Assembly: GCF_012349115.1 (NCBI RefSeq)
Contig: NZ_PQIG01000100.1
Coordinates: 62,001-126,000 of the forward strand
Reading direction: 5' to 3'
DNA from: Rhizobium ruizarguesonis
GTDB lineage: Bacteria; Pseudomonadota; Alphaproteobacteria; Rhizobiales; Rhizobiaceae
DNA length: 64,000 nucleotides
The translations under genes and the position numbers were made by a program. Shown here piece by piece: positions 51,443 through 59,629 of this stretch (its first letter is position 1; the number at the start of each line of letters is the position of its first letter). The notes under the pieces were generated by a model. The model worked only from the letters and a program-made list of their open reading frames with translations, was not told the origin of the DNA and made no database searches.

Positions 51443-53572
51443 ATGTCGTCGAATCTTGCAGGTAGGTACGTTCGGACCCAGACGTCTTCCATCATTGCGA
51501 CAACCGTCTTCTTCCTTGTCGTCGCCCTCGTACTGACCGGCCTGGTGGCACATGTTGTCATTACGATGACCCGGTCGGCGAACGAAATCGATGATGCCAG
51601 GGCCAGTCGCGCCGCCCGCGCGGCAATCGGTGCGTTTGTCAGTCGCCTGAGCGCGACAACGACGGATAATGCGGTATGGGATGATGCCTACAGCGCTGTC
51701 TCATCTTCGGCTGCCGCGGATTGGGCCTATGAGAATTGGGGAAAAACCAGCGAGGATTACGCGCTCTATGATGGAGCGATCGTGATCGGCCCTGACCGGT
51801 CTTCGATCGTATCCGCATATGCCAAAGGCAAGCCCTTTCAGCCGAGCGCGTTTTTCGGAGAAGGCTTTTATCAGCAGATCAATGTGGCTGCCGATCCGGG
51901 GCGGGCGCCAGTGGTCAATTTCATCAAGACCGAAAGCGGTATCGCGCTGATCGCATCGCAGGCAATCCAGCCTTTCGAGGCGACCGCCGAGCTTCCGAAA
52001 CCTAGCACGCTGAGTTTCTACAAGGAATTTACATCGGAAGTTCTCGACACGCTCTCGAACGAACATGAACTTGAAGGCTTACACCTTGAGACGACGCCTA
52101 AGCCGGAATTCCTGAACACGCCGATCACCGACCTGAAGGGAGCTGTCATCGGCTACCTCGTCTGGCCCAGCAAAGCGCCGGGAACCGCCGTGTTTCATCA
52201 GGTCTACCCCTATGTCGCGGCCGCTATCGTCATCCTCGCACTGTTCCTGATCGGCGTTCTGCTGGTTGGCGCTTCCGAGGCGCGGCGCCTGCGCCAATTG
52301 GCGCAAACAGCGATTTTCGAAGCCGACCACGATAACCTGAGCGGTCTGTTGAACAGACACGGGCTTCTCAACCTATTGGAAGAGCTGGATAATTCGAGCT
52401 CTTCGCCACATCGGCTTTATCTGGTCGACCTTGATGGCTTCAAGGCCGTCAACGATGCCTGGGGCCATGCGGTGGGGGACGATTTGATCCGGCTGGTCTC
52501 GAAGGCGCTAACCGCCTGCCACCCCGAAATCATTGCCACGGCGCGGCTCGGGGGCGATGAATTTGCGCTGGTGCACGTCGGTTCCGCCATGTGCGGAGAG
52601 ATGGAAAAGACGATTTTGGCGCTGTTTGCCGAGCCCTTCAAAATCGACGGACGAACGATCGAAGTTGGCGCAAGCATCGGGGCTGCTGTTCGCAACGGCG
52701 ACGTCCCGCCCTTGGAGCTTCTCCGCAGAGCGGACATGGCCCTTTATCGTGCCAAGGCAAATGGCCGAGGCCAGGCGATCGAATACGACCCCGAATTGGA
52801 CCGGGAACGCCAACGGGTCGCCGAACTGGAAGGCCTGTTGAAGAGCGCTATCAGCAGTGGCGCAATCGAAGCCGTTTTCCAACCTCTTGTCTCTGCCGCG
52901 ACCGGCGCTGTGACCGGTCTTGAGGCACTGGCGCGCTGGCGCACTGCAACGGGAAACATCAGCCCGGAGATTTTCATCCCTCTTGCCGAGAGGTGCGGCC
53001 TCATCGATGCACTCGGCGTTCATATGTTGAGAACATCGATCGAGCACGCCAAGAGCTGGCCCGATCTGGCATTGTCGGTGAACGTTTCGCCGATCCAGCT
53101 GTGCAATCCGGAATTTGCCGCCGAAGTGATCTCGGTCCTGCGGGAGCTCGATTTCAGTCCAAGGCGTCTGACATTGGAGATCACCGAAGGCGTCCTGATG
53201 ACGAATCCGGACCAGGCGCGGCGGTCGATAGACCAGCTCAAGCGCGTCGGCATCAAATTCGCGCTTGATGACTTTGGCTGCGGTTACGCAAGCATTGGTG
53301 CATTGCGGCAGTTTGGGTTCGATCGCATGAAGATCGACCGCTCGCTCGTGTCTGCTCTCGACGAAGGCGCAAATGGCGCCGATGTGCTTCGGGCAACCAT
53401 TTCCCTGGCAACCGCTTTGCAGATTCCCGTTACCGCGGAAGGTATCGAGAACACCCGCCAGGCGACGATCCTGCGCGATGCCGGCTGTGATCAGCTTCAA
53501 GGATATCTGATCGGAAGACCTATGTCGGCACACGACATATCCAGCAAGCTGGAAGAAGAGTCAGCCGCGTGA
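51443..53572 (+). CDS. CHASE4-GGDEF-EAL c-di-GMP enzyme
   Basis: A 709-residue inner-membrane protein: a first helix (20-45), a periplasmic CHASE4 sensor (50-250, TTDNAVWDDAYSAV), a second helix (255-280), GGDEF, then EAL. The cyclase site ARLGGDEFALV is intact and no RxxD I-site precedes it. The phosphodiesterase motifs GLEALARW, LEITEGVLM, DDFGCGYAS, KIDRSLV and TAEGIEN are all intact, so PDE activity is expected and cyclase activity is possible. Output could reach the PilZ domain of BcsA and other c-di-GMP receptors; that link is inference. Confidence 0.93.
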   Translation: MSSNLAGRYVRTQTSSIIATTVFFLVVALVLTGLVAHVVITMTRSANEIDDARASRAARAAIGAFVSRLSATTTDNAVWDDAYSAVSSSAAADWAYENWGKTSEDYALYDGAIVIGPDRSSIVSAYAKGKPFQPSAFFGEGFYQQINVAADPGRAPVVNFIKTESGIALIASQAIQPFEATAELPKPSTLSFYKEFTSEVLDTLSNEHELEGLHLETTPKPEFLNTPITDLKGAVIGYLVWPSKAPGTAVFHQVYPYVAAAIVILALFLIGVLLVGASEARRLRQLAQTAIFEADHDNLSGLLNRHGLLNLLEELDNSSSSPHRLYLVDLDGFKAVNDAWGHAVGDDLIRLVSKALTACHPEIIATARLGGDEFALVHVGSAMCGEMEKTILALFAEPFKIDGRTIEVGASIGAAVRNGDVPPLELLRRADMALYRAKANGRGQAIEYDPELDRERQRVAELEGLLKSAISSGAIEAVFQPLVSAATGAVTGLEALARWRTATGNISPEIFIPLAERCGLIDALGVHMLRTSIEHAKSWPDLALSVNVSPIQLCNPEFAAEVISVLRELDFSPRRLTLEITEGVLMTNPDQARRSIDQLKRVGIKFALDDFGCGYASIGALRQFGFDRMKIDRSLVSALDEGANGADVLRATISLATALQIPVTAEGIENTRQATILRDAGCDQLQGYLIGRPMSAHDISSKLEEESAA

Positions 53573-53599
53573 TGCCGTCGTAGCATCTCCAAGCCTGAG

Positions 53600-53978
53600 A
53601 TGGACGTCCGCGTCGAGCAAGCGCTGCGCTCGGCAGCCCTGTGGGAAGAGGTCAAGGACAAGCTGAAGGGCAGCGGCCTCGGCCTTTCCGGCGGCCAGCA
53701 GCAGCGCCTTTGCATCGCGCGTGCCGTGGCGCTTCGCCCCGAGGTGCTTCTCCTCGACGAGCCGACCTCCGCCCTCGACCCGATCTCGACCGCCAAGGTG
53801 GAAGAACTGGTCGCCCAGCTGAAAGGCGGAGTTCACCATCGTCGTTGTCACCACAACATGCAGCAGGCAAGCCGCCTTCATGTATCTGGGCGAGCTGATC
53901 GAATTCGGCCCGACCGCTGAGATCTTCCAGTCGCCGAAGGTCAAGCGCACGGACTACATCACCGGCCGTTACGGCTGA
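53600..53978 (+). pseudogene. Truncated, frameshifted phosphate ABC ATPase (pstB remnant)
   Basis: Only the C-terminal part of a PstB-like ATPase remains: the signature GLGLSGGQQQRLCIARAVAL and Walker B LLLDEPTSALDP, but no Walker A. After EELVAQLK a one-base shift near 53828 breaks the frame; the second frame continues EFTIVVVT and, after lost bases, AAFMYLGELIEFGPTAEIF to the family end DYITGRYG. The THNMQQA block is itself out of frame with its flanks. It cannot make a working ATPase. Confidence 0.85.
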
Positions 53979-54024
53979 TCCGCAATCCCCGGATCGCTTC
54001 AGCGATGCCCGAAGGAGAAATGGA

Positions 54025-55269
54025 TCACCACTGCAAATCCAACCGGTCCAGCCCGTGGAAATGGTAGACATCCTTGACCACCGGCGTCTTCGCCAGCCTC
54101 AGGCCGGCAAGGCGCTCGAACAGGATCGGCAGCACGACGTTGAGCTCCAGCCGCGCCAGCGGCGCGCCGATGCAGAAATGGATGCCGGCGCCGAAGGAGA
54201 GGTTTGCCGCCTCGTTGCGGTCGGGCTTGAAGGTCAGCGGATCGGTGAATTTTGCCGGGTCGAGATTGGCGGCGGCGAGGATGAGGCTCACCTTGTCGCC
54301 GCGCTTGAAGGAGACCCCGTCGATTTCGGCAGGCTCCAGGGCCCAGCGCTGGAAGATGTGGACCGGCGCGCAGATGCGCAAGGTTTCCTCGACGGTGCGC
54401 TCTGTCGTCGCTTCGTCCCGGAAGAGTTCCGCCGGATCGCAGCCGCTGTCGAGAATGGTGCGCACGGAATTGCCGATCTGGTGCACGGTTGCCTCGTGCC
54501 CGGCATTGAGCAGCACGATCGTCGTCGACACGAGCTCCTCCTCGGTCAGATACTGGCCTTTGTGCTCGGTATGGATCATGTGGGTCAGCAGGTCGTCGCG
54601 TGGTTCGGCGCGGCGTTCTGTGATGACCGTCTTGACGTAGTCGGAAAATTCCTTCGCCGCCCGTTCGGCCTCTTCCTCCTGCTCGCGCGTACGGCCGAAC
54701 ATGTACATGCGGACATAGGCGTGCGACCAGGTGAGCAGTTGCGGTCCCATCTCCTCGGGAATGCCGATCATGCGGGCGATCATCGTCACCGGGATGATGT
54801 CGGCAAAGGCCGAGAGCAGCTCGACCTCACGTTTCTCCGCGAAGCCGTCGATCAGCCGATTGGCGAGTTCGGCAAGCTCCGGTTTCATCTTCTCGACATG
54901 GCGGGACACGAAGGCGCGGTTGACGAGCGTGCGCAGCCGCGTGTGCTCCGGCGGTTCGAGTTCGAGCAGAGAATAACGTTCCGAGAGATCGAAACTGGCA
55001 AGATGCGGCATCGGCTCGGCAAGGCCGAGCTCCTCGCGGCTGGCGATATGCAGGATCTGCCGGCCAAAGCGGCGGTCGCGCAGCAGGCCGTTCACATGGT
55101 CGTAACCCGTGAAGAACCACTGCTTCTGCTCACGCCAGTAGAAGGTCGGGCAATGGGCGTGAAGTGCGTCATAGACGGCATTCGGGTTGCCGTAGAAGGC
55201 CGGGTTGCGACTATCAAGCGAGACATGACGGTTGGCGCGGTCGATCGAGAGAAAGGATGGGATCATCAT
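54025..55269 (-). CDS. Cytochrome P450
   Basis: A 414-residue soluble P450. The heme Cys lies in LSFGAGIHFCIGAPLARLEL, the K-helix ExxR in EETLRICAP, and the I-helix reads LLNAGHEATVHQ, with a Thr for oxygen activation. Its size and N-terminus lack a membrane anchor, as for bacterial class I enzymes. No ferredoxin or reductase gene adjoins, so redox partners come from elsewhere; the substrate is unknown. Confidence 0.94.
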   Translation of the reverse strand: MMIPSFLSIDRANRHVSLDSRNPAFYGNPNAVYDALHAHCPTFYWREQKQWFFTGYDHVNGLLRDRRFGRQILHIASREELGLAEPMPHLASFDLSERYSLLELEPPEHTRLRTLVNRAFVSRHVEKMKPELAELANRLIDGFAEKREVELLSAFADIIPVTMIARMIGIPEEMGPQLLTWSHAYVRMYMFGRTREQEEEAERAAKEFSDYVKTVITERRAEPRDDLLTHMIHTEHKGQYLTEEELVSTTIVLLNAGHEATVHQIGNSVRTILDSGCDPAELFRDEATTERTVEETLRICAPVHIFQRWALEPAEIDGVSFKRGDKVSLILAAANLDPAKFTDPLTFKPDRNEAANLSFGAGIHFCIGAPLARLELNVVLPILFERLAGLRLAKTPVVKDVYHFHGLDRLDLQW

Positions 55270-55328
55270 GCCCCGAGGCTTAGCGGATTTGCCGAACCTC
55301 GGAAAGATGCGGGGTGAGGGATCCCGGA

Positions 55329-56612
55329 CTACCCCGCCCGTGACAGCGTCCCCATGCGTCGCAGCGCCTCGACCTGGTCGTCGACCGTCGGCACGAGTTC
55401 GCCGGCGGTGCTGGTCGGCGTGGCCGGTGCAGGGGCTGCGGCCTCCGCTTCGCCGAAGGTGACCGTGCAGTTGCGGCCGGCGGCCTTCGCCGCATAGAGC
55501 GCCCGGTCGGCGGCCGAGATCAGTTTGTCGATATTGGCTTCGATCGAGGAGGCGAGCGCGATGCCGATGCTGACCGTGACCGGAACGATCGCTTCGCCGG
55601 TGCTGACGGGAAGACGGCAGAATTCGGTGCGGATCGCTTCGGCGATCGCCTCGGCTTCCGTCTGGTCCGTAACCGCGGCGAAGGCGGCGAATTCCTCGCC
55701 GCCCATGCGGCCGAAGATGTTGTTTGGAATATACTGGCGGGCCATCCGCGCGAATGCGGTCAGCACGGCATCGCCGGACTGGTGGCCGAAACGGTCGTTG
55801 ACGCGCTTGAAATGGTCGAGATCGAAAAGCATCACCGCGACCTGGCGCTGGTCGTCATGGGCCTTTTCCTGGGTGGCGTCGAAATAGCCGAGCAGGCCGC
55901 GGCGGTTGAGCACACCGGTCAGCGAATCGGTCAGGGTGAGGGCACGCAGGTGCCGTTCGGAACGCTCCATGATCAGCCGGCAAGTGAACGCGAAGGCGAT
56001 GGTCAGCAGGAACGCGCTGGCCATGGCGGAGGCGCCGCCGAGATTGGTCGCCTCGATATCGCTCGGCAGCGTCAGCGCCATCATCAGCGCCGAGCCGAAG
56101 CACAGGCAGCCCTGGATGACGAACACGCCCATCAGCTTGACGCGGGTACGCTCGCGGCGCATGTCACCGGCGGCGACTGCCATGGCAAGTGCCGTCGCAC
56201 CCGTCGCCGAAGCAAGGTTATAGAGCACCACCCGGTTTGAATAATCGCTGTTGACCCAGGGCAGGAAGACCCCGGCGAGCCAGATGACCGGCGGCAGCAG
56301 CGCCCACCATTCGATCCGCTTGCGGTCGAGCGCCAGAAAACCCGCCACCCAGGCGCTCTGGCCGAGCAGGGCGATGGCATTGCCCGCTTCTATGGAAAGC
56401 ACGCTGGGGATTTCGCCGCGCAGCGCGACCATCGCAAAGCCAATGCCGGTCAGGAGGAAGCCCAAGCCCCAATAGAGATAGGCCTCGTTCCTGACGTTAT
56501 GGCGCCAGGCGACGAACAGCACCAAAGCGAGCGTCATGGCCTCTGAACACCAGATGGCGAGACCTGTAGCAATATTGAACACGGCAGCAACCCCTTGTCT
56601 GTCCGTTCGCAT
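55329..56612 (-). CDS. Diguanylate cyclase with membrane N-terminal domain
   Basis: About 427 residues: six to seven membrane helices in the first 210 residues (MASE-like, sensor unknown), then a GGDEF domain with LTDSLTGVLNRRGLLGYFD, the active site GRMGGEEFAAFA and VSIGIA. The intact GGEEF suggests c-di-GMP synthesis; no RxxD inhibitory site precedes it. The tail is Pro/Ala-rich. ATG at 56612 is chosen; a GTG seven codons later is an alternative, and the open extension beyond 56612 runs into a repeat. Confidence 0.9.
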   Translation of the reverse strand: MRTDRQGVAAVFNIATGLAIWCSEAMTLALVLFVAWRHNVRNEAYLYWGLGFLLTGIGFAMVALRGEIPSVLSIEAGNAIALLGQSAWVAGFLALDRKRIEWWALLPPVIWLAGVFLPWVNSDYSNRVVLYNLASATGATALAMAVAAGDMRRERTRVKLMGVFVIQGCLCFGSALMMALTLPSDIEATNLGGASAMASAFLLTIAFAFTCRLIMERSERHLRALTLTDSLTGVLNRRGLLGYFDATQEKAHDDQRQVAVMLFDLDHFKRVNDRFGHQSGDAVLTAFARMARQYIPNNIFGRMGGEEFAAFAAVTDQTEAEAIAEAIRTEFCRLPVSTGEAIVPVTVSIGIALASSIEANIDKLISAADRALYAAKAAGRNCTVTFGEAEAAAPAPATPTSTAGELVPTVDDQVEALRRMGTLSRAG

Positions 56613-56819
56613 CCTTGCCGAGGAAGCTCGCCACTTCCTTAATGTCGCTGCGCTGCGGCATTGTTTTAGGCCGATATCTGCCGGTAGGCTTTCCGTTGGG
56701 TAAACGTGTATGAGTATTGTCGAATAGAGTAAGCCTTCCTTCATCCTGTCATGGAGAAAAACGGGGGGAGACCGTACCAAGGGCTCGCCGTTAACAGGCG
56801 TTTGGGGGAAAGAGGCCCA

Positions 56820-56866
56820 ATGCATGTCGCCCGGAAGTACAGCGGTTCCGAGATAACGACATGCAT
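56820..56866. repeat. Palindromic repeat, family B (short copy)
   Basis: A perfect outer palindrome ATGCATGTCG/CGACATGCAT (with an inserted TAA near the right arm) surrounds an AGCGGTTCCG core. It corresponds to the left palindrome of the copy at 37682-37787. Confidence 0.75.
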
Positions 56867-56923
56867 GAAAAGAAGGAGCTTAGCCGCCTTGCCCCGCCTT
56901 CTTAACGTTATCCTCATGCGTGT

Positions 56924-56955
56924 CTTGAAGAGGAGGGCCGGGACACTCTATGTAG
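56924..56955 (+). promoter_or_regulatory. Putative RpoH-type promoter of clpP
   Basis: CTTGAAG at 56924 and CTCTATGTAG at 56946 resemble the alphaproteobacterial heat-shock consensus (CTTG, then CYTATNTNNG) with one extra base in the -10 element. It lies about 62 bases before the clpP start, and ClpP is a classical heat-shock protein. Confidence 0.4.
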
Positions 56956-57016
56956 GGGTAAGATATTTTTCTTTGATTCCCGGCGCCGGCCGGCGAGACG
57001 TTGACAAAGGACGCAC

Positions 57017-57646
57017 ATGAGAAACCCAGTCGATACCGCAATGGCCCTCGTGCCGATGGTCGTGGAACAGACCAACCGCGGTGAACGCTCCTACGACATC
57101 TATTCCCGCCTGTTGAAGGAACGCATCATCTTCCTGACGGGTGCCGTCGAAGACCATATGGCGACGCTCGTCTGCGCCCAGCTGCTCTTCCTCGAGGCCG
57201 AAAACCCGAAGAAGGAAATCGCCCTCTACATCAATTCGCCCGGTGGCGTCGTCACCGCCGGCATGGCGATCTACGATACGATGCAGTTCATCAAGCCCGC
57301 GGTTTCGACGCTCTGCATCGGCCAGGCCGCATCCATGGGCTCGCTGCTGCTGGCTGCCGGCCACAAGGACATGCGCTTTGCGACGCCGAATTCCCGCATC
57401 ATGGTGCACCAGCCCTCGGGCGGCTTCCAGGGCCAGGCTTCGGACATCGAGCGCCATGCCCGCGACATCCTCAAGATGAAGCGCCGCCTGAACGAGGTCT
57501 ATGTCAAGCACACCGGCCGCACCTACGAGGAAGTTGAAAAGACGCTCGATCGTGACCATTTCATGGATGCGGACGAAGCCCAGAGCTGGGGCGTGATCGA
57601 CAAGGTCCTGACGTCGCGCCTCGAAATGGAAGGCGAACAGGCCTAG
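57017..57646 (+). CDS. clpP: ATP-dependent Clp protease proteolytic subunit
   Basis: A 209-residue serine peptidase that forms the tetradecameric chamber served by ClpX and ClpA. Catalytic Ser lies in CIGQAASMGSLLL, His in MVHQPSGGFQGQASDIE, and the Asp in the C-terminal DRDHFMDADEA region; the SPGG turn (LYINSPGGVVTAG) is present. clpX follows after a 303-base spacer. Confidence 0.97.
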   Translation: MRNPVDTAMALVPMVVEQTNRGERSYDIYSRLLKERIIFLTGAVEDHMATLVCAQLLFLEAENPKKEIALYINSPGGVVTAGMAIYDTMQFIKPAVSTLCIGQAASMGSLLLAAGHKDMRFATPNSRIMVHQPSGGFQGQASDIERHARDILKMKRRLNEVYVKHTGRTYEEVEKTLDRDHFMDADEAQSWGVIDKVLTSRLEMEGEQA

Positions 57647-57949
57647 TAATTAATAGGGATGGTGTTTTCCTCGCCACAGTTCTATCCCATTTGTGATTGA
57701 ACAAGGGCTTTCATACGGCGACGAAGACGCTAATAGTAACTATTAATGCTATGTTGAATTTTTATGACATAGCATTCGGCATTCGAAGGGGAGTTCGTTG
57801 CCGCCGGGACCAGGACATGATTGGTTGGGCCCGGTTCGTACCCCCTGAAGCCCTTCTCGGCAAAGGCTCCGGAAACGGAGTGCCGCCAGGAGCTGATAGA
57901 GTGGACCGCGATTTCGCCTTGAAATGCGGCGTGCTGGAAGGAAAGTGAT
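57647..57949. other. clpP-clpX spacer
   Basis: This 303-base spacer is AT-rich at about 57725-57775. An 83-codon plus frame (57697-57948) ends just before clpX but has no protein-like character. GGAAGG before 57950 is the clpX ribosome binding site. A separate clpX promoter is likely here. Confidence 0.5.
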
Positions 57950-59227
57950 ATGAGCAAGGTCAGCGGCAGCAACGGCGGCGACTCCAAGAACACTCTTTAT
58001 TGTTCGTTCTGCGGAAAGAGCCAGCACGAAGTCCGGAAACTGATTGCCGGACCGACCGTCTTCATCTGCGATGAATGCGTCGAATTGTGCATGGACATCA
58101 TCCGTGAGGAAAACAAGTCCTCGATGGTCAAGTCCCGCGACGGCGTTCCAACGCCCCAGGACATCATCAAGGTCCTCGACGAATACGTTATCGGCCAGCG
58201 GCAGGCGAAGAAGATCCTGTCGGTTGCCGTTCACAACCATTACAAGCGCCTGGCGCACGCCTCCAAGAACGGCGAAGTCGAGCTGGCGAAGTCGAACATC
58301 ATGCTCGTCGGCCCGACCGGCTGCGGCAAGACCTATCTTGCCCAGACGCTCGCCCGCATCATCGACGTTCCCTTCACCATGGCCGATGCGACGACGCTGA
58401 CCGAGGCCGGTTATGTCGGCGAGGATGTCGAAAACATCATCCTGAAGCTGCTGCAGTCGGCCGACTACAACGTCGAGCGTGCGCAACGCGGCATCGTCTA
58501 CATCGACGAAGTCGACAAGATTTCGCGCAAGTCCGACAACCCGTCGATCACCCGTGACGTCTCGGGCGAGGGCGTGCAGCAGGCGCTGCTGAAGATCATG
58601 GAAGGCACGGTCGCTTCCGTTCCGCCGCAGGGCGGCCGCAAGCACCCGCAGCAGGAATTCCTGCAGGTCGACACGACGAACATCCTGTTCATCTGCGGCG
58701 GCGCTTTTGCCGGCCTCGACAAGATCATCTCTGCCCGTGGCGAGAAGACCTCGATCGGCTTTGGCGCTAGCGTCAAGTCGCAGGATGACCGCCGCGTCGG
58801 CGAGGTCCTGCGCGAACTGGAGCCGGAAGACCTGGTCAAGTTCGGCCTCATCCCTGAGTTCATCGGCCGTCTGCCGGTTTTGGCGACGCTCGAGGACCTC
58901 GACGAGGACGCACTGATCCAGATCCTGTCCGAGCCAAAGAACGCGCTGATCAAGCAGTATCAGCGCCTGTTCGAGATGGAGGATGTGGAACTGAACTTCC
59001 ACGAGGATGCTCTGCGCGAAATCGCCCGTAAGGCGATCGTGCGCAAGACCGGCGCCCGCGGCCTTCGCTCGATCATGGAGAAGATCCTGCTCGACACGAT
59101 GTTCGAACTGCCGACGCTGGAAGGCGTGCGCGAGGTCGTCATCTCCGAGGAAGTGGTGCGCGGTTCGGCCCGTCCGCTTTACATCTATGCCGATCGCCAG
59201 GAAGAAAAGGCCAACGCTTCGGCGTGA
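57950..59227 (+). CDS. clpX: ATP-dependent Clp protease ATP-binding subunit ClpX
   Basis: A 425-residue AAA+ unfoldase. The N-terminal zinc-binding domain has LYCSFCGKS and FICDECVELC; Walker A is GPTGCGKTYLAQTLAR, Walker B VYIDEVDKI, and the IGF loop that docks ClpP reads IGFGAS. Full length. It delivers SsrA-tagged and other substrates to ClpP; in alphaproteobacteria it also degrades CtrA and other cell-cycle regulators. Confidence 0.98.
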   Translation: MSKVSGSNGGDSKNTLYCSFCGKSQHEVRKLIAGPTVFICDECVELCMDIIREENKSSMVKSRDGVPTPQDIIKVLDEYVIGQRQAKKILSVAVHNHYKRLAHASKNGEVELAKSNIMLVGPTGCGKTYLAQTLARIIDVPFTMADATTLTEAGYVGEDVENIILKLLQSADYNVERAQRGIVYIDEVDKISRKSDNPSITRDVSGEGVQQALLKIMEGTVASVPPQGGRKHPQQEFLQVDTTNILFICGGAFAGLDKIISARGEKTSIGFGASVKSQDDRRVGEVLRELEPEDLVKFGLIPEFIGRLPVLATLEDLDEDALIQILSEPKNALIKQYQRLFEMEDVELNFHEDALREIARKAIVRKTGARGLRSIMEKILLDTMFELPTLEGVREVVISEEVVRGSARPLYIYADRQEEKANASA

Positions 59228-59252
59228 GCTTATGGATTTCGTGTGATTATTT

Positions 59253-59281
59253 TGGGGGCTTGCCATAGGCAGGCCCCTTTC
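59253..59281 (+). terminator. Probable terminator after clpX
   Basis: GGGGCTTGCC/GGCAGGCCCC with an ATA loop (one G-T pair) is followed by TTTCTATTT, 26 bases past the stop. Confidence 0.75.
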
Positions 59282-59629
59282 TATTTGAAAAACCATGCGA
59301 AGCGCTGTTAGTATTTGCCGGTGGGAACCGAAATTGCCTTTGCCGATGTTGCGCAAAGGGTAGTGCTTGGCAATGATGCAATGATCCGTAAGCCTCTTGC
59401 TGGCGTTTGCATTTTAGCCGGGTCGGAAGTGGTAAGCGCCGGTCCAGCCACGCGCTTCATAGTGTTGGCGTTCCGTTGTAATAAAGCTGTCACATCCGAG
59501 GGACGCGGGCGTTAGCGTGGCTTGAAAAGCGTAGTCAGAACCTCCACTTGTAGCAACAAGTGAGAGTGCCGGCCGGTCCCAAGCGGCCGTGCAGAGAGCC
59601 CGGCAACGGGACGATGGAAAGGACATAAA
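59282..59629. promoter_or_regulatory. lon upstream region with leader hairpin
   Basis: About 348 bases precede lon. CACTTGT/ACAAGTG at 59545-59562 forms a perfect 7-base stem with a four-base loop in the presumed leader. CTTGAAA at 59521 could be a heat-shock -35 but the -10 partner is poor. GAAAGGAC is the ribosome binding site. No gene is supported. Confidence 0.45.

Larger units (their letters stand above)
56613..57016. promoter_or_regulatory. Divergent spacer, diguanylate cyclase / clpP
   Basis: This 404-base spacer carries the promoters of both divergent genes. It contains a family B palindrome (56820-56866) and a heat-shock-like promoter (56924-56955). No gene is supported. Confidence 0.6.

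Noticed and set aside
54055..55317. Long plus-strand frame opposite the P450 gene
   Set aside because: Antisense shadow; the minus strand has heme, ExxR and I-helix motifs.
57697..57948. 83-codon frame between clpP and clpX
   Set aside because: No protein-like pattern; the spacer is expected to hold clpX promoter elements.
59521..59550. Heat-shock promoter ahead of lon
   Set aside because: CTTGAAA is a good -35, but the would-be -10 (CCTCCACTTG) departs too far from consensus.
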